A DNA stretch of 64,000 bases from Cryoendolithus antarcticus (GCA_002077065.1 NAJO01000002.1:1550001-1614000); one strand, 5' to 3'. Positions 1 to 9,626 are shown, counted from the stretch's first letter. Notes: generated by a model not told the origin, from the letters alone. Program-made: numbers and translations.

Positions 1-189
1 AATTGCTGACCTATTTAGATGGGAAGGTGGTAAAGTCTTGCCTGAGGATGCAGATGTACTGCTGAAACCTAGCTCTGACGAATAAGGCATCGGAGCATGC
101 GTCTCAGCACTTCCATCGAATTTGTATCTATCAAGCAGCGTCACGTGAGGTGCATATCTGTCTGCAGGCTCGACGAGACGAATGGTGCA

Positions 190-1275
190 TTACCTATCGA
201 GTTTCAATATGCGTACAGCATTTCCGCCCATCACGGCATCTGCGGCACTTCGATCGTCGGCCAAAGCCGATCTCACAGCATCCGAGTTCATCTTGACACT
301 CAGCCATTCCTTTTCTCCTTCGCCGAGTGGTGGGAAGAACGGATGATCGGTGCCAAACATCACTCTATCAGCACCACTGGCCTCGATTGCAGCTTTGAGA
401 CCGACATCGGCGTATATGACAGCATCGAGATAGATGTTGCGCTTCAAGATGTCCCACACAGATCGACGTCCTTCGAACGCACCTTGTGACTTGAGATGTC
501 CGTCATGAGCTATGCAACTCTCTATCCGGCCAGCGAGGAATGGCAGCGTGCCTCCCGAGTGCGCGATCAACACATTCAGGCTCTGAAAGCGGTCCCACAC
601 GCCACTCAGCAGCATCCGCGTCACTGCTATTGTTGTCTCGAGCGGAAAGCCCAGCGCCAGCGGTAAGACATGACCATAATCGCTCGCTCTTGGCCCAAAG
701 ACGGATGTCGGCAGCCCATAGTGTGGATGGAGAAAGATCAACTGGTCATGCTTCTCCAACGCCGCAAAGATGGGATCGAGCTTCGGATCATCCAGTCCAG
801 ACCCTAGGCCGGAAGTGCCGATGATGACTCCTCTCATATGCTTTATCGAAGCCAGTCGCTCGATCTCCGCAACGACTTCCTCTGCAGGTGCAGATAATGG
901 CAACGTGCCGAACGCGTACAATCTCCCTTCGTGCTCGGCGCACATCCGCTCGACGTCATCATTGATCTCCCTTGCGGTCGCAGCTGCGCTCTCTGCTGGT
1001 AACCAGTCCAGCCATGGGTTTGCCAGGCTGATCACGCTGATGTCGATGCCATGCTGGTCCATGAAGGCCAGCTTCTGCTTGATATCGAAGTACTCCGAGC
1101 CGATTGGTCGACCTCGTGACGTCGATTCAGTGTCCTCGGCTGGCAGAATCACAAGACGATCTCCAGCAGCTGGATTGTCTGGAAACGATCGAACATAGGG
1201 AACGGCTGTTCGTGATCGAAGAAGGTCCATATACTTGGGAGGGTATACGTGCGTGTGCACGTCGACCACCGGCAT
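190..1275 (-). CDS. Isoorotate (5-carboxyuracil) decarboxylase-like amidohydrolase
   Basis: A 361-residue intronless protein of the ACMSD branch of the metal-dependent amidohydrolase superfamily. Seen: an N-terminal VDVHTHVYPP metal-binding motif (HxH at residues 7 and 9), a mid-protein FLHPHYGLP, an AHSGGTLPFL segment and a C-terminal FGTDHPFFPP carrying the expected metal-binding Asp. The whole sequence strongly resembles fungal isoorotate decarboxylase, the enzyme that turns 5-carboxyuracil into uracil in thymine salvage. The ATG at 1275 leads straight into the conserved HxH strand, so the start is firm. It is transcribed away from a 2OG oxygenase that could make its substrate. Another ACMSD-type decarboxylase is the main alternative. 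Confidence 0.85.
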   Translation of the reverse strand: MPVVDVHTHVYPPKYMDLLRSRTAVPYVRSFPDNPAAGDRLVILPAEDTESTSRGRPIGSEYFDIKQKLAFMDQHGIDISVISLANPWLDWLPAESAAATAREINDDVERMCAEHEGRLYAFGTLPLSAPAEEVVAEIERLASIKHMRGVIIGTSGLGSGLDDPKLDPIFAALEKHDQLIFLHPHYGLPTSVFGPRASDYGHVLPLALGFPLETTIAVTRMLLSGVWDRFQSLNVLIAHSGGTLPFLAGRIESCIAHDGHLKSQGAFEGRRSVWDILKRNIYLDAVIYADVGLKAAIEASGADRVMFGTDHPFFPPLGEGEKEWLSVKMNSDAVRSALADDRSAADAVMGGNAVRILKLDR

Positions 1276-1627
1276 CTTGGCGAAACTGATTGTCGAACGA
1301 AGCGGCTGCTAACGCTACAGTCACACGACGATTCTGCAGAAAGATCACTGCTGCGGCAAATTTGCGGCGAACATACTGAAGGTTGTTTGTACATATACTT
1401 CAATGAGGTACCCTCGATTAGGCAAGACCACGCTGCTGCACAAGCCCCACTTCAAGCGATAAGGTGAACCCCACTTCGCCTATCGCAGGTATTGACTGTA
1501 CATTGCATGCCATAGCATTCAGGTAACGATATTAGTGCCAGCAGGCTTTGTTTCGTAGCTATGTTTCCACGTCACTTTCTACTCGCAAACCCATACCTCA
1601 GCAGTATTGCCACAGACCAGACTAACA
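1276..1627. promoter_or_regulatory. Shared head-to-head promoter region
   Basis: A 352-base gap between two divergent ATGs. It must hold both promoters of the decarboxylase/oxygenase pair. No RNA gene or credible small protein is visible, and no binding site is assigned. Confidence 0.5.
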
Positions 1628-2818
1628 ATGCTTTCACCTGCAGGGACTTCAGCCGCTGACTCCTCCGCCTTTGAGATCCCGCTCATCGACTTCTCAGAGT
1701 TCCTGAATGGTTCTCCAGAAACGAGAAGTACTACTGCTCTCGCAATCCTCACCGGGTTTCAGCGGTCCGGCTTCATCTACCTGAAAAACTTTGGGCTGCC
1801 CAAACCTCTAGTCGCCGAGATATTTGCCAAGTCTGCAGCATTCTTCAAGCGCCCGCTAGACCAAAAGAACTCGCTCGCCTGGACCACGCCCGCCGCTAAC
1901 AGAGGCTACGTAGCAGAAGGGCTAGAGAAAGTCACAGATCGCACTGATGGCCAATCGATCGAGGAGCTTCGCGCGCAAGAAGGCCAGGATCTAAAAGAGT
2001 CGTTTGAGATTGGACGCGAAGGCGAAGAAGGTCATCCAAACCATTGGCCAGATCACTTCGATGCGGACGGAGGAAAGTTCAAGGCGCATATGCAGGAGTT
2101 CTTTGGCAAGTGTACACAGCTGCATATCGAGGTCATGAGAGCCATTGCTGTCGGACTTGGACTGGAGGAGGGGTGGTTTGACGGGTACTGTGACCAAGGA
2201 GACAACACCTTGAGGTTGCTACATTACCCTGAGGTAAGCGCGGAGGTGTTCCGGAAGAACGGGTTGCAGGTGAGGGCGGGCGCGCATACTGACTATGGGT
2301 TTGTATCTCTCTTCAGTACGGAAGCCAGGCACCAAATACTGACGAGTGATCCCTAGTAAGATCAATGAAGCCATCCGATCGATCATGAAGGCGACTGACT
2401 TGACCAGGGTCCATTACACTGCTGTTCCAAGACATGGCTGGCGGTCTCCAAGTTGAGTCTCCCAGCGGCACATTTGTTGATGCGACGCCGATCGAGGATA
2501 CCGTGGTAGTGAACGCTGGCGATTTGCTGGCGAGATGGTCGAATGACAACGTCAAGAGTACCAAGCATCGCGTTGTCGAGCCACGGAAAGCGGCGTTATC
2601 TGACAAGCATCCGCCAAGATACTCGATAGCATTCTTCTGTAATCCTAACTTCGACCGGTTCATCGAGGCGATTCCCGGGACGTATGATGAGGTCAACGTA
2701 AGGAAGTACGAGGGCGTCAATAGGTGAGCCGGCCTTTGATATGGAAGTTGGGAACGCCGCTGATTTGCATCATCACAGTGGGAAGTATCTTGAACAACGT
2801 CTTGCTGCGACCTTTTAG
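1628..2818 (+). CDS. 2-oxoglutarate/Fe(II) dioxygenase, thymine-7-hydroxylase-like
   Basis: Exons 1628-2297, 2408-2723 and 2779-2818 give 341 residues. Seen: an N-terminal IPLIDFSEFL strand typical of the DIOX_N/isopenicillin-N-synthase family, the iron ligands in AHTDYG and STKHRV, and the 2OG-binding PRYSIAFF. The start is the first ATG; the open frame reaches further up only through a TTG. The first gap cannot be spliced as one ordinary intron: only a nested twin intron restores DYGSITLLFQD. The second intron (2724-2778) leads to NSGKYLEQRLAATF and stop, a usual family ending. Thymine-7-hydroxylase oxidises thymine stepwise to 5-carboxyuracil. That assignment rests mainly on the divergent decarboxylase neighbour; flavonoid- or gibberellin-oxidase-like roles cannot be excluded from sequence. 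Confidence 0.8.
2298..2407 (+). other. Stwintron (spliceosomal twin intron), [D1,2] type
   Basis: The internal intron 2299-2356 (58 bases) runs from GTTTGT to CTAG with branch-like CTGAC at 2339-2343. It sits between the first and second base of the external donor. After its removal the external intron is G2298 joined to TAAGATC at 2357 and runs to CAG at 2407, with CTGAC at 2395-2399. Only this two-step removal joins TAT G to GG TCC and restores the conserved DYGS frame. Confidence 0.8.
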
Positions 2819-4218
2819 GACCCTCCTACCGCGGTAGGGCCACAGGGCTGACTTCCGCTACCATTGACGAACGAATCGACACCCTTTCCGACACAGTTCC
2901 ACTACTACGACAGTCTTGAGAGGCTAAGTCAGATTAATCATCCGTCATGCGTCGAGCACAGTACCTGTCTAGCGGTCTCGCTCCCAAGTAATCATGTCCT
3001 TGAATACTAAGCTTACATCGACCTCGCTCTGTAAGCTCTCGTACGCTCAGTCTCCTGCTCGCTTGTGTGGGATTTCAGGAATGATCGTTGATGGGTCGAA
3101 CAGCGCTGTCAGAGGGCCTGAATCGTAATAACGGAGGTTACCAGTCATTTTAGATGATGTCCCGGTCAATGTGGGTACGCCTTGGCATGTGTAATAGGTA
3201 GTGGATCTTGTGGATCATCAATACTTCAGTAGCACATCGGAGCCCGCCGATTCAGAAATGGTAAGCTCTTGATGACTGCGACCTACTGCCAGTGCGACAA
3301 GTTGTGCGACATCTGAAGTCGTGAGCGCAATCCTCGGAATCAAGCAAGAATGCGGGCCCAGATAGTGGTGGACCAGAGGCCCATTCCTTGTCACTAGACG
3401 CCATCAAGGGCAGCAAGCTGGCTGGACTGCGTTTCAGCTGCTCCACTGCAGACAGAACTGCATAAAGAGAGGTCCAATACGGCAGCTTCTCTAAGCCCGC
3501 GCCGTCGCGCTCTTTTTGCAGAAGCAGGGCGAACATGTGGCGCAAAGTAGTCAAAGAATCCCCGCACTTCGCCCCGTGAACGAAGGCTCGTGCCACACAG
3601 CATCAGTGTTCGACTTCTCCGTGGCATAGCGGCTGCCAAGACGAAGGCATAGAGCGACAATGGGGTAGCGCGTGAATGTCGTGCAAGCAATCGGGAATGG
3701 ATCGCAAGACGATGGTGTCGGAGACAGATCCGGCGGTGTGCGTCCCGAGGCCGATGGCCGGCGTTCTCTCCATTGCAGTGCTTTGCCTCCTCAAAGGCCA
3801 CGTCAAACTGGCCAGAGTCTGCAAGATACGGGGAACAGCGTCGGCTGGCCCTCCCTAAGCAAGTCATCATGTGGACACTGAATTGCGCCATGACTAGGCG
3901 TAACAGCAGGGCATGCACGTTTTCCGGAAGCTTACTGGAACAGCGTGACGCCTACACCGTATGGAGCCATTTTCTCTCGTAACAAATACGGGAATTCTAC
4001 AAAACCTTCAAGGTCAGCGTGCTAGAAGACCCGCCAACAAAATAAGGCAAGTGCAGTCTACCACTTCACTCAGATCTCTCTTTCGACTTCACTTATGCTT
4101 TGACGTGACTTCCCTACTTCCACGGCGTGATCGAGGTCAGCCACAGATCTCGGTCGCTCGGCTGCGACGCCCGGACCTGCACCCCAGCTTTTTTGAACGC
4201 ATCGGCGCTTTCCTAGTC
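2819..4218. other. Intergenic, with an uncertain ORF remnant
   Basis: The region between the oxygenase stop and the arrestin start. On the minus strand, 3252-3918 shows overlapping open frames of moderate length with some protein-like stretches (for example 3280-3596), but these are split over frames by stops and match no family I recognise. The last part is probably the arrestin promoter and leader. An in-frame ATG at 3961 would add 86 leader-like residues to the arrestin. Confidence 0.4.
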
Positions 4219-5691
4219 ATGCCGATCAACAGAATCTTGGGCATCGACTTTGGACGACGTTCGCAACAGCAAGATATCACTCAGGCGCAGCGCAATAGAC
4301 TCGATGATCCATTGAAGAGGCGACAGTCAGGCACACAAACCGTCACCGAGATCGATCCGCCCAGCATGGAGCACGTACGTCCAAGTATAGCAGCCATCAC
4401 TCATATCAAAGGCTCGAGCAAGTCGAGGGATGGGCGGAAAGAATCCAAAGATCGCTCAGGCTCGCGCGATGTTCGCAGTGGCCCAGGATCGCCTCGCGCC
4501 ATGTCATTTCAAAAGCCAGTCAAGTTGGCGATGGTCGTCGAAAGTCCACCTGCGATGTTCTTCAATGTCGCGACAGCATCATCATCTGGCTACCTGCTTT
4601 CTGGAAGGCTGCAGGTCACCCCACAGTCAGGCGACGTTGTTATGAACAGTATCACCATGTACCTGGAAGCTACAACGTCGACGAAGAAGCCTGTGGAGCA
4701 TCGCTGTAGGGAATGCGCGACACAAGTCTCGGATCTCTACGAGTGGAACTTCTTCCAGAAACCCAAAACATTCAAATCACTAAACGGCACACAAGACCTT
4801 CCATTCTCGCACCTCATACCTGGGCATCTCCCCGCAACCACCCATGGCCAAATCGGCAGCATAGACTACTCCCTTCACGTCCGCGCTCGATCCTCGGATG
4901 GCCAAGAGACCGAGTTCCGTCGTGACCTCCCCATTGGCCGTGCTTTGGTGCCGGGAAATGACAAGAACAGCGTCCGCGTTTTTCCTCCCACCAACCTCAA
5001 CCTGCACGTCACACTTCCATCAGTCATTCATCCTATCGGCTCATTCCCGGTTCAATGTCGGATGACAGGGATAGTTACCAAACGCGACGACACGCAAAAT
5101 CGCTGGAGACTTCGAAAACTCACCTGGCGGATCGAGGAGATCGAGACTGTTGTTTCTCCCGCATGTCCGAAGCATGGTGCCAAGCTCGGTGGGGAAGGCA
5201 AGGGCATGCAGCACGAAGCCCATCGTGATCTGGGCGCTGCAGAGATCAGGAACGGCTTCAAGACCGATTTCGCCGATAATATGGTCGAAGGCGAGTTTGA
5301 GGCGAGCTGTAATCTAACGAATGTACGGGAAGGAGGACGCGCTCAGTGCGATGTAGACTCTCCGAATGGGCTGAAGATCTCGCATATCCTCGTCCTCGAA
5401 CTCGTTATTGCCGAGGAATGGGCGAGCAACAAGAAGCCTCAGTCTGCTACTCCGACCGGCGCGGCGAGGGTGCTGAGAACGCAGTTCAATCTATGTGTGA
5501 CGGAGAGGCAGGGCATGGGTATTGCATGGAATGATGAGGAGCCGCCATTGTACGAGGATGTGGAGCCTGGACCACCGCTGTACTTGCCGGACAGTCCGCC
5601 TCACTATGCGGCAGACTTGACGACCATGGAAGACTACACTGGAGATTTGCATGAGCTTGGCGAGGACATCGGGGAGCTGAGGCTGGAGTAG
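4219..5691 (+). CDS. LDB19: LDB19/ART1-type arrestin-related trafficking adaptor
   Basis: About 490 residues from the ATG giving MPINRILGIDFG; the frame is open upstream to an ATG at 3961, but that extension looks like leader sequence. Seen: an arrestin-N-like strand region (KLAMVVESPP onwards), a CRECATQ pair of cysteines, the LDB19-type LPFSHLIPGHLPAT block, and a C-terminal arrestin region. The last 50 residues carry three PPxY motifs (PPLY, PPLY, PPHY). In this family, such motifs recruit the Rsp5/Nedd4 ubiquitin ligase to plasma-membrane transporters and trigger endocytosis. That role fits but is inferred from the family. No intron is needed. Confidence 0.85.
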   Translation: MPINRILGIDFGRRSQQQDITQAQRNRLDDPLKRRQSGTQTVTEIDPPSMEHVRPSIAAITHIKGSSKSRDGRKESKDRSGSRDVRSGPGSPRAMSFQKPVKLAMVVESPPAMFFNVATASSSGYLLSGRLQVTPQSGDVVMNSITMYLEATTSTKKPVEHRCRECATQVSDLYEWNFFQKPKTFKSLNGTQDLPFSHLIPGHLPATTHGQIGSIDYSLHVRARSSDGQETEFRRDLPIGRALVPGNDKNSVRVFPPTNLNLHVTLPSVIHPIGSFPVQCRMTGIVTKRDDTQNRWRLRKLTWRIEEIETVVSPACPKHGAKLGGEGKGMQHEAHRDLGAAEIRNGFKTDFADNMVEGEFEASCNLTNVREGGRAQCDVDSPNGLKISHILVLELVIAEEWASNKKPQSATPTGAARVLRTQFNLCVTERQGMGIAWNDEEPPLYEDVEPGPPLYLPDSPPHYAADLTTMEDYTGDLHELGEDIGELRLE

Positions 5692-5979
5692 ATTGAGGGT
5701 GATCTCGGAATTTTGAGATGCGACAGCATCGTGCGTGGAGGGTGGGACGGACAAGTTGCGGTATTCATTCTTTGTGCAGCGTAGGCGTTCTGGCATTGTG
5801 GTGGAAGAGGGGCACCGATCAGATGGGCGGATTCTTTGCTGATACGCGGCGGACGCGTAACGAGTATACCCAACTTCATTCTTAGCGATAGTAACAGTAT
5901 GCATCGGTCGATACAAAGTACCCATTCGATGCCAGAGTGATCCAGCCGGTGAGCCAGCTGGTAGAAGTAGGCCTTGGCG
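5692..5979. other. Intergenic tail region
   Basis: The arrestin 3' flank. No gene seen; open frames here are antisense noise running into the tRNA fragments. Confidence 0.4.
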
Positions 5980-6001
5980 CCTGCGCAGGGATCGAACCTG
6001 C
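5980..6001 (-). repeat. tRNA-Arg 3' fragment (T-arm copy 1)
   Basis: On the minus strand this holds a complete T arm, GCAGG-TTCGATC-CCTGC, the same as in the tRNA at 6106-6177, followed by GCAGG in place of GTAGG. The anticodon and D arms are missing. Confidence 0.7.
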
Positions 6002-6030
6002 ATTTTTTGCGCTTCCCGATTTGAAAACAT

Positions 6031-6055
6031 CTGCGCAGGGATCGAACCTTCAATC
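6031..6055 (-). repeat. tRNA-Arg 3' fragment (T-arm copy 2)
   Basis: On the minus strand it reads AGATTG-AAGGTTCGATCCCTGCGCAG. This is the tRNA variable loop plus the T arm with one stem change and the same GCGCAG ending as copy 1. It starts 50 bases from copy 1 and 80 bases from the intact gene. Confidence 0.65.
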
Positions 6056-6105
6056 TGTTGAACCTGATTACTGTAAAACATCACCAGGAAAACCAAAACG
6101 AAAGA

Positions 6106-6177
6106 TGACCTACGCAGGGATCGAACCTGCAATCTCTTGATTCGTAGTCAAGCGCCTTGCCATTGGGCCAGCAGGCC
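6106..6177 (-). tRNA. tRNA-Arg (anticodon ACG)
   Basis: A 72-base cloverleaf. Acceptor GGCCTGC pairs with GTAGGTC (two G-U pairs), discriminator A. The D arm is GCCCAATGGCAAGGC. The anticodon stem CTTGA/TCAAG encloses loop CTACGAA with anticodon ACG, read as ICG for CGN arginine codons. The T arm is GCAGG-TTCGATC-CCTGC. There is no intron. A TTTT tract lies a few bases downstream and can serve as the Pol III terminator. Confidence 0.92.
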
Positions 6178-6432
6178 AACTATAATCATTACTTGAGTAG
6201 TGATGATTCTATTATATCTTTTGGATCCGACAGCCAACAGTACGTCCGACATTGCCGAAGAGCCCTAAGGATGTATGAGGGTAAGCTACCGCGAGACCGC
6301 AATGTCTCTCGATAATCATGTCTATATCCTCGCTGCACAGTCGATGCCGTGATTCGTCAGTTGCCGCTCCCATGCCGTTCCTACAGTAGCGTCGCTAACG
6401 ATGCGCTTTGGACTCAGTCAACGGCGCCCAGG

Positions 6433-7551
6433 ATGCGGCGCACGACCAAGAAAGTTCTTGTCAACTTTTCGTTGTTCGGCCTGGCCTTGCTCTTCATCTT
6501 GTACCTAAATAGCAGCGGAAATGATTCTCGTAAGACTTTCGATTGGACGATAATCCGCTACCAAACCACTGCATCGAAGCCACCCGACGCTTATGGCGTT
6601 TGCCCAGGATTGGCAACATCAGCCAAGACGGCTCTTGTGGTTGCACGGGTGGCTGCAGATGGAGCCTCGAATTGGACCGCGACTCTTGCAGAACGATATC
6701 ACCTTTGCATCTACACTGCGGACGAACAATCTAATGATGGATCAACGGTGCTTCGCGTCCCTGCGAATCGCGCCCACGAAGCAATGCCATATTTGACATA
6801 TATCGTCGACAACTATGATATCCTTCCGGAAGCCTCTGTCTTTGTCCACGGATCCAGATTCGCCTGGCATAATGATCATCCAGTCTACGACAATCTACCC
6901 CTTCTGCAAAATCTCAATGTAGCTGCTGCAGTATCTTCAAGTGGCTACCACAATCTGCGTTGCGACTGGAGCGCCAGTACATGCCCCCCTTCTACAGCCC
7001 CGCAAGGTAGCTTGGAGACGAGCATGAACGCCGGACTTGAACCCTGGAATCAACGAGCGGTCTCCGATGCTGCTCTGCCATTGTCACTGCTACATCTCTT
7101 CGGCAATGGCAAAGACACTGGATCGACTGCGCTCGGTCGGAACGATGCAGTGCGTTCGCAATGCTGCGCACAGTTCGTCGTTGCTAGGGAGAATATCTAC
7201 CAACACTCGCGGGATGAGTACGTTGCTCTACGACAATGGCTTCTCGACGATGGACCGACCAGTGCACCGAAAGACGATAGAGTTGCTGGACGTGTGGTCA
7301 GCTATCTATGGCACGTGTTATTCTTGCCGAGAAAGGGTTTTGCTCCTCGTAGCTCGGCCGGGGTTCTGGAGGAAATCGATCTGAATCGATTGAACGATAT
7401 GGCTTGTCCGAGCGCAGCAGACTGCTATTGTAGACTCTATGGGAAATGCGACTTACGACATTGTACCACCAAAGAGTCCTGTATGGGGCAGTATGAGGTA
7501 CCGAAAGACTTCAAACTACCTCCTAACTGGGCTGCAATGCATGGAGGGTGA
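6433..7551 (+). CDS. DUF3431 family type II membrane protein
   Basis: 372 residues from the ATG giving MRRTTKK; the frame upstream has only a GTG start. A short basic N-terminus is followed by one hydrophobic helix at about residues 8-26, so a type II membrane protein with a lumenal domain is likely. The body shows DUF3431 hallmarks: YLTYIVDNYDILPEASVFVH, then FAWHNDHPVYDN and GYHNLRCDW. Six or more cysteines near the C-terminus suggest disulphides. The family is widespread in ascomycetes, is often found near glycan genes, and has no proven reaction. The 3' end faces the fluoride exporter with only 69 bases between stops. Confidence 0.8.
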   Translation: MRRTTKKVLVNFSLFGLALLFILYLNSSGNDSRKTFDWTIIRYQTTASKPPDAYGVCPGLATSAKTALVVARVAADGASNWTATLAERYHLCIYTADEQSNDGSTVLRVPANRAHEAMPYLTYIVDNYDILPEASVFVHGSRFAWHNDHPVYDNLPLLQNLNVAAAVSSSGYHNLRCDWSASTCPPSTAPQGSLETSMNAGLEPWNQRAVSDAALPLSLLHLFGNGKDTGSTALGRNDAVRSQCCAQFVVARENIYQHSRDEYVALRQWLLDDGPTSAPKDDRVAGRVVSYLWHVLFLPRKGFAPRSSAGVLEEIDLNRLNDMACPSAADCYCRLYGKCDLRHCTTKESCMGQYEVPKDFKLPPNWAAMHGG

Positions 7552-7620
7552 TGAAGCTAAAGGGCGGACTAATGAAACGCGAACGAAATCACTGTCTCGG
7601 ACTTGGAAGTGTCGAGGCCC

Positions 7621-9312
7621 TCAAGTCACATACTTGTCTGGATATCCTCTATCGCACACCGCAGGCTGCCAGCCAACAGTCCACCGAACACTGCCCATGA
7701 TTACGATCACGAGACACAGCGCTCCGACGACGCTCGACAGGGCGTAGACATATCCGTGTCTCTTCCTCATGCCATTGATCTCCGCCACCCATGTACTGAC
7801 AGTCGTCAAACACCCACAGAAGCCATCCTGCATGCCCTGCAGGACTTGACACCCAATTAAGCCGCCACCTACAAGTCCGGAAGAGCCAAGCCCTACTTGC
7901 TGGAAGTCATAGAGCATGCCTTCGATCGCTGTGCCGAACATGTTCACAGCGAAGGTGCCGAGTGGGAATGAAGGAACGAGCGGATTGAGCCGCACCGAGG
8001 TATAGTGGCGCAGCAGACAGCCTAAGGGCGCAAAGACGATGGCGAAAAGCACTGTGCCACGCCAAGTTTCATTGGACCAACTACCACGAGACGAGGGACC
8101 AGACGGGCGATCTGGTGGGAAGATCGCTAGAAGTATGGCGCCAAGCCAGCATAGCCAGGCAATGGCTATGATTGAAGGATCGATGAACCTTCGGATGACG
8201 CGAGTAGGTAATCGAGGAGTCCAAGGCTCTAGTAATTGCGCTGTATGTGCGCCGACAATCAGACCGCCCAGTGATAGAGCGAGCGTCGAGATGATCACCG
8301 CAAGCAGCGCATTGAACGAGTAGCCGGCATTGCGGCTAGCACTTGAAGCGTTCGTCACAAGAGTAGTGCTATCATATACATGATTAATGGGTGTCGGTAA
8401 GTTGTTCGCCAGAGCACCGAACATGTCTCTAGCGAACGAGGAGAAGGATGTGAACGATCCGCAGAAGCCAGTCGCCAAGCCAACGTACAGAGGTATGGTC
8501 TTCTTGATCTTGCCTGTCTCAGCCTTCGTCAATTTATCGAAGTCGGTCGATTGCTTCGACCATCGTTTGTTAGTAGTCTTCTCTGTCGGTCCAGGTGCGC
8601 TCCAATAGCGGCTGAATAGGTGCTTATCCTCGGCCAAGAAGCCCAACACAAACGAGCCTACCATGTTTGCCCAGATCACTGGAGTGACAATCGGGGCGCC
8701 AGGGTAGAACGTGATCCACTGAACTCCCAACCGTGCCAATGTGCCCCAGATAGCGAAGAAGATCAGGTAGGAGAGCGTACAAAGTTCGGTCCACCATCGT
8801 GATTGAGGTGGTGGACCTTGATGGTCCTGCTTTGGCAAATACTCCTCTGCCTTTCTTGCCGTGTAGGCAGGTTGGCTGAGCGATGTGTCTGACGGCTTCG
8901 CCTCTAAGTCGACGACTCCGCTCTGTCGTGACATTCTGTGATCGAATGTGGGCAGCGCAGTAGGCACGACATCGTCGACAGACCTCTTGCTGAAGTCGTT
9001 GGCGTCCGGCCCGCTTATCACAGGTCCTAGAGCATACGGGTCCTCTGCACTTGAGATATGCCGTAACAACGGCATCGGCGGTGCATTCACATCTCGACCC
9101 AGGAATGGATCGCGTTGGCTTGCGCCACTGTTGGGTCGTGAACGTCGCTCATGTCTTTGATCGGCGTAGTAGCTGCTTCTTCTGCTGGGCACACTGCCAG
9201 ACCATCGCTTCTCCTGCTGACTTGACTGTAGTGGAGCATCGGTACCCAGTGGCTTTGTTTCGGGTGGCGTTGGGATGGGCCAGTCGTCCATATCGATGCT
9301 CTGATGGGTCAT
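7621..9312 (-). CDS. FEX1: Fluoride exporter, two-domain CrcB/FEX type
   Basis: 563 residues, intronless, ATG confirmed. Residues 1 to about 170 are polar and probably disordered. Two CrcB repeats then follow in the fused eukaryotic arrangement. Repeat 1 has GTLARLGVQW, WANMVGSFVLGFL and GFCGSFTSFSSF. Repeat 2 has GCLLRHYTS, GTFAVNMFGT and GFCGCLTTVSTW. The paired Asn and Phe/Thr-rich motifs line the fluoride path in the family. Role: export of fluoride across the plasma membrane, protecting enolase and pyrophosphatase. Yeast FEX is about 375 residues, so the extra length is mainly the N-terminal tail. It is head to head with the uracil phosphoribosyltransferase. Confidence 0.92.
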   Translation of the reverse strand: MTHQSIDMDDWPIPTPPETKPLGTDAPLQSSQQEKRWSGSVPSRRSSYYADQRHERRSRPNSGASQRDPFLGRDVNAPPMPLLRHISSAEDPYALGPVISGPDANDFSKRSVDDVVPTALPTFDHRMSRQSGVVDLEAKPSDTSLSQPAYTARKAEEYLPKQDHQGPPPQSRWWTELCTLSYLIFFAIWGTLARLGVQWITFYPGAPIVTPVIWANMVGSFVLGFLAEDKHLFSRYWSAPGPTEKTTNKRWSKQSTDFDKLTKAETGKIKKTIPLYVGLATGFCGSFTSFSSFARDMFGALANNLPTPINHVYDSTTLVTNASSASRNAGYSFNALLAVIISTLALSLGGLIVGAHTAQLLEPWTPRLPTRVIRRFIDPSIIAIAWLCWLGAILLAIFPPDRPSGPSSRGSWSNETWRGTVLFAIVFAPLGCLLRHYTSVRLNPLVPSFPLGTFAVNMFGTAIEGMLYDFQQVGLGSSGLVGGGLIGCQVLQGMQDGFCGCLTTVSTWVAEINGMRKRHGYVYALSSVVGALCLVIVIMGSVRWTVGWQPAVCDRGYPDKYVT

Positions 9313-9626
9313 GCCTGCTTCGAATCATCCAATTGAGCGAACATGGTATTTCTGTAGTCCTGTTCACTATACTCTGATACCAGTCGGGTAGCGCAAGTGA
9401 TTAAGTTCCGACACCGTAACATATATTGATCCAAGGTACGCATAGACAGGGGTACCATTCCAACAAGCTTTACAAGATGAAGACCCACCTTGCCCAACGG
9501 CTGCATGCAATGTTGTTATCGCTGGCCAATGACTCAGGCACCATTAACAAACACGGCACTACCTACATGAGCAGTAGAAGCGTCGCCAAAGCTCGCCATT
9601 ACAATCGACCCGTAACATCCCTCATC
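9313..9626. promoter_or_regulatory. Head-to-head promoter, fluoride exporter / UPRT
   Basis: 314 bases between divergent ATGs. No coding or RNA feature seen; no site is assigned. Confidence 0.4.

Noticed and set aside
3961..4218. N-terminal 86-residue extension of the arrestin
   Set aside because: The frame is open from an ATG, but the sequence is leader-like and family members start near MPxxRILxx.
5491..6132. 213-codon minus-strand frame across the tRNA
   Set aside because: It contains the tRNA gene and its fragments plus arrestin antisense sequence, so it is not a protein gene.
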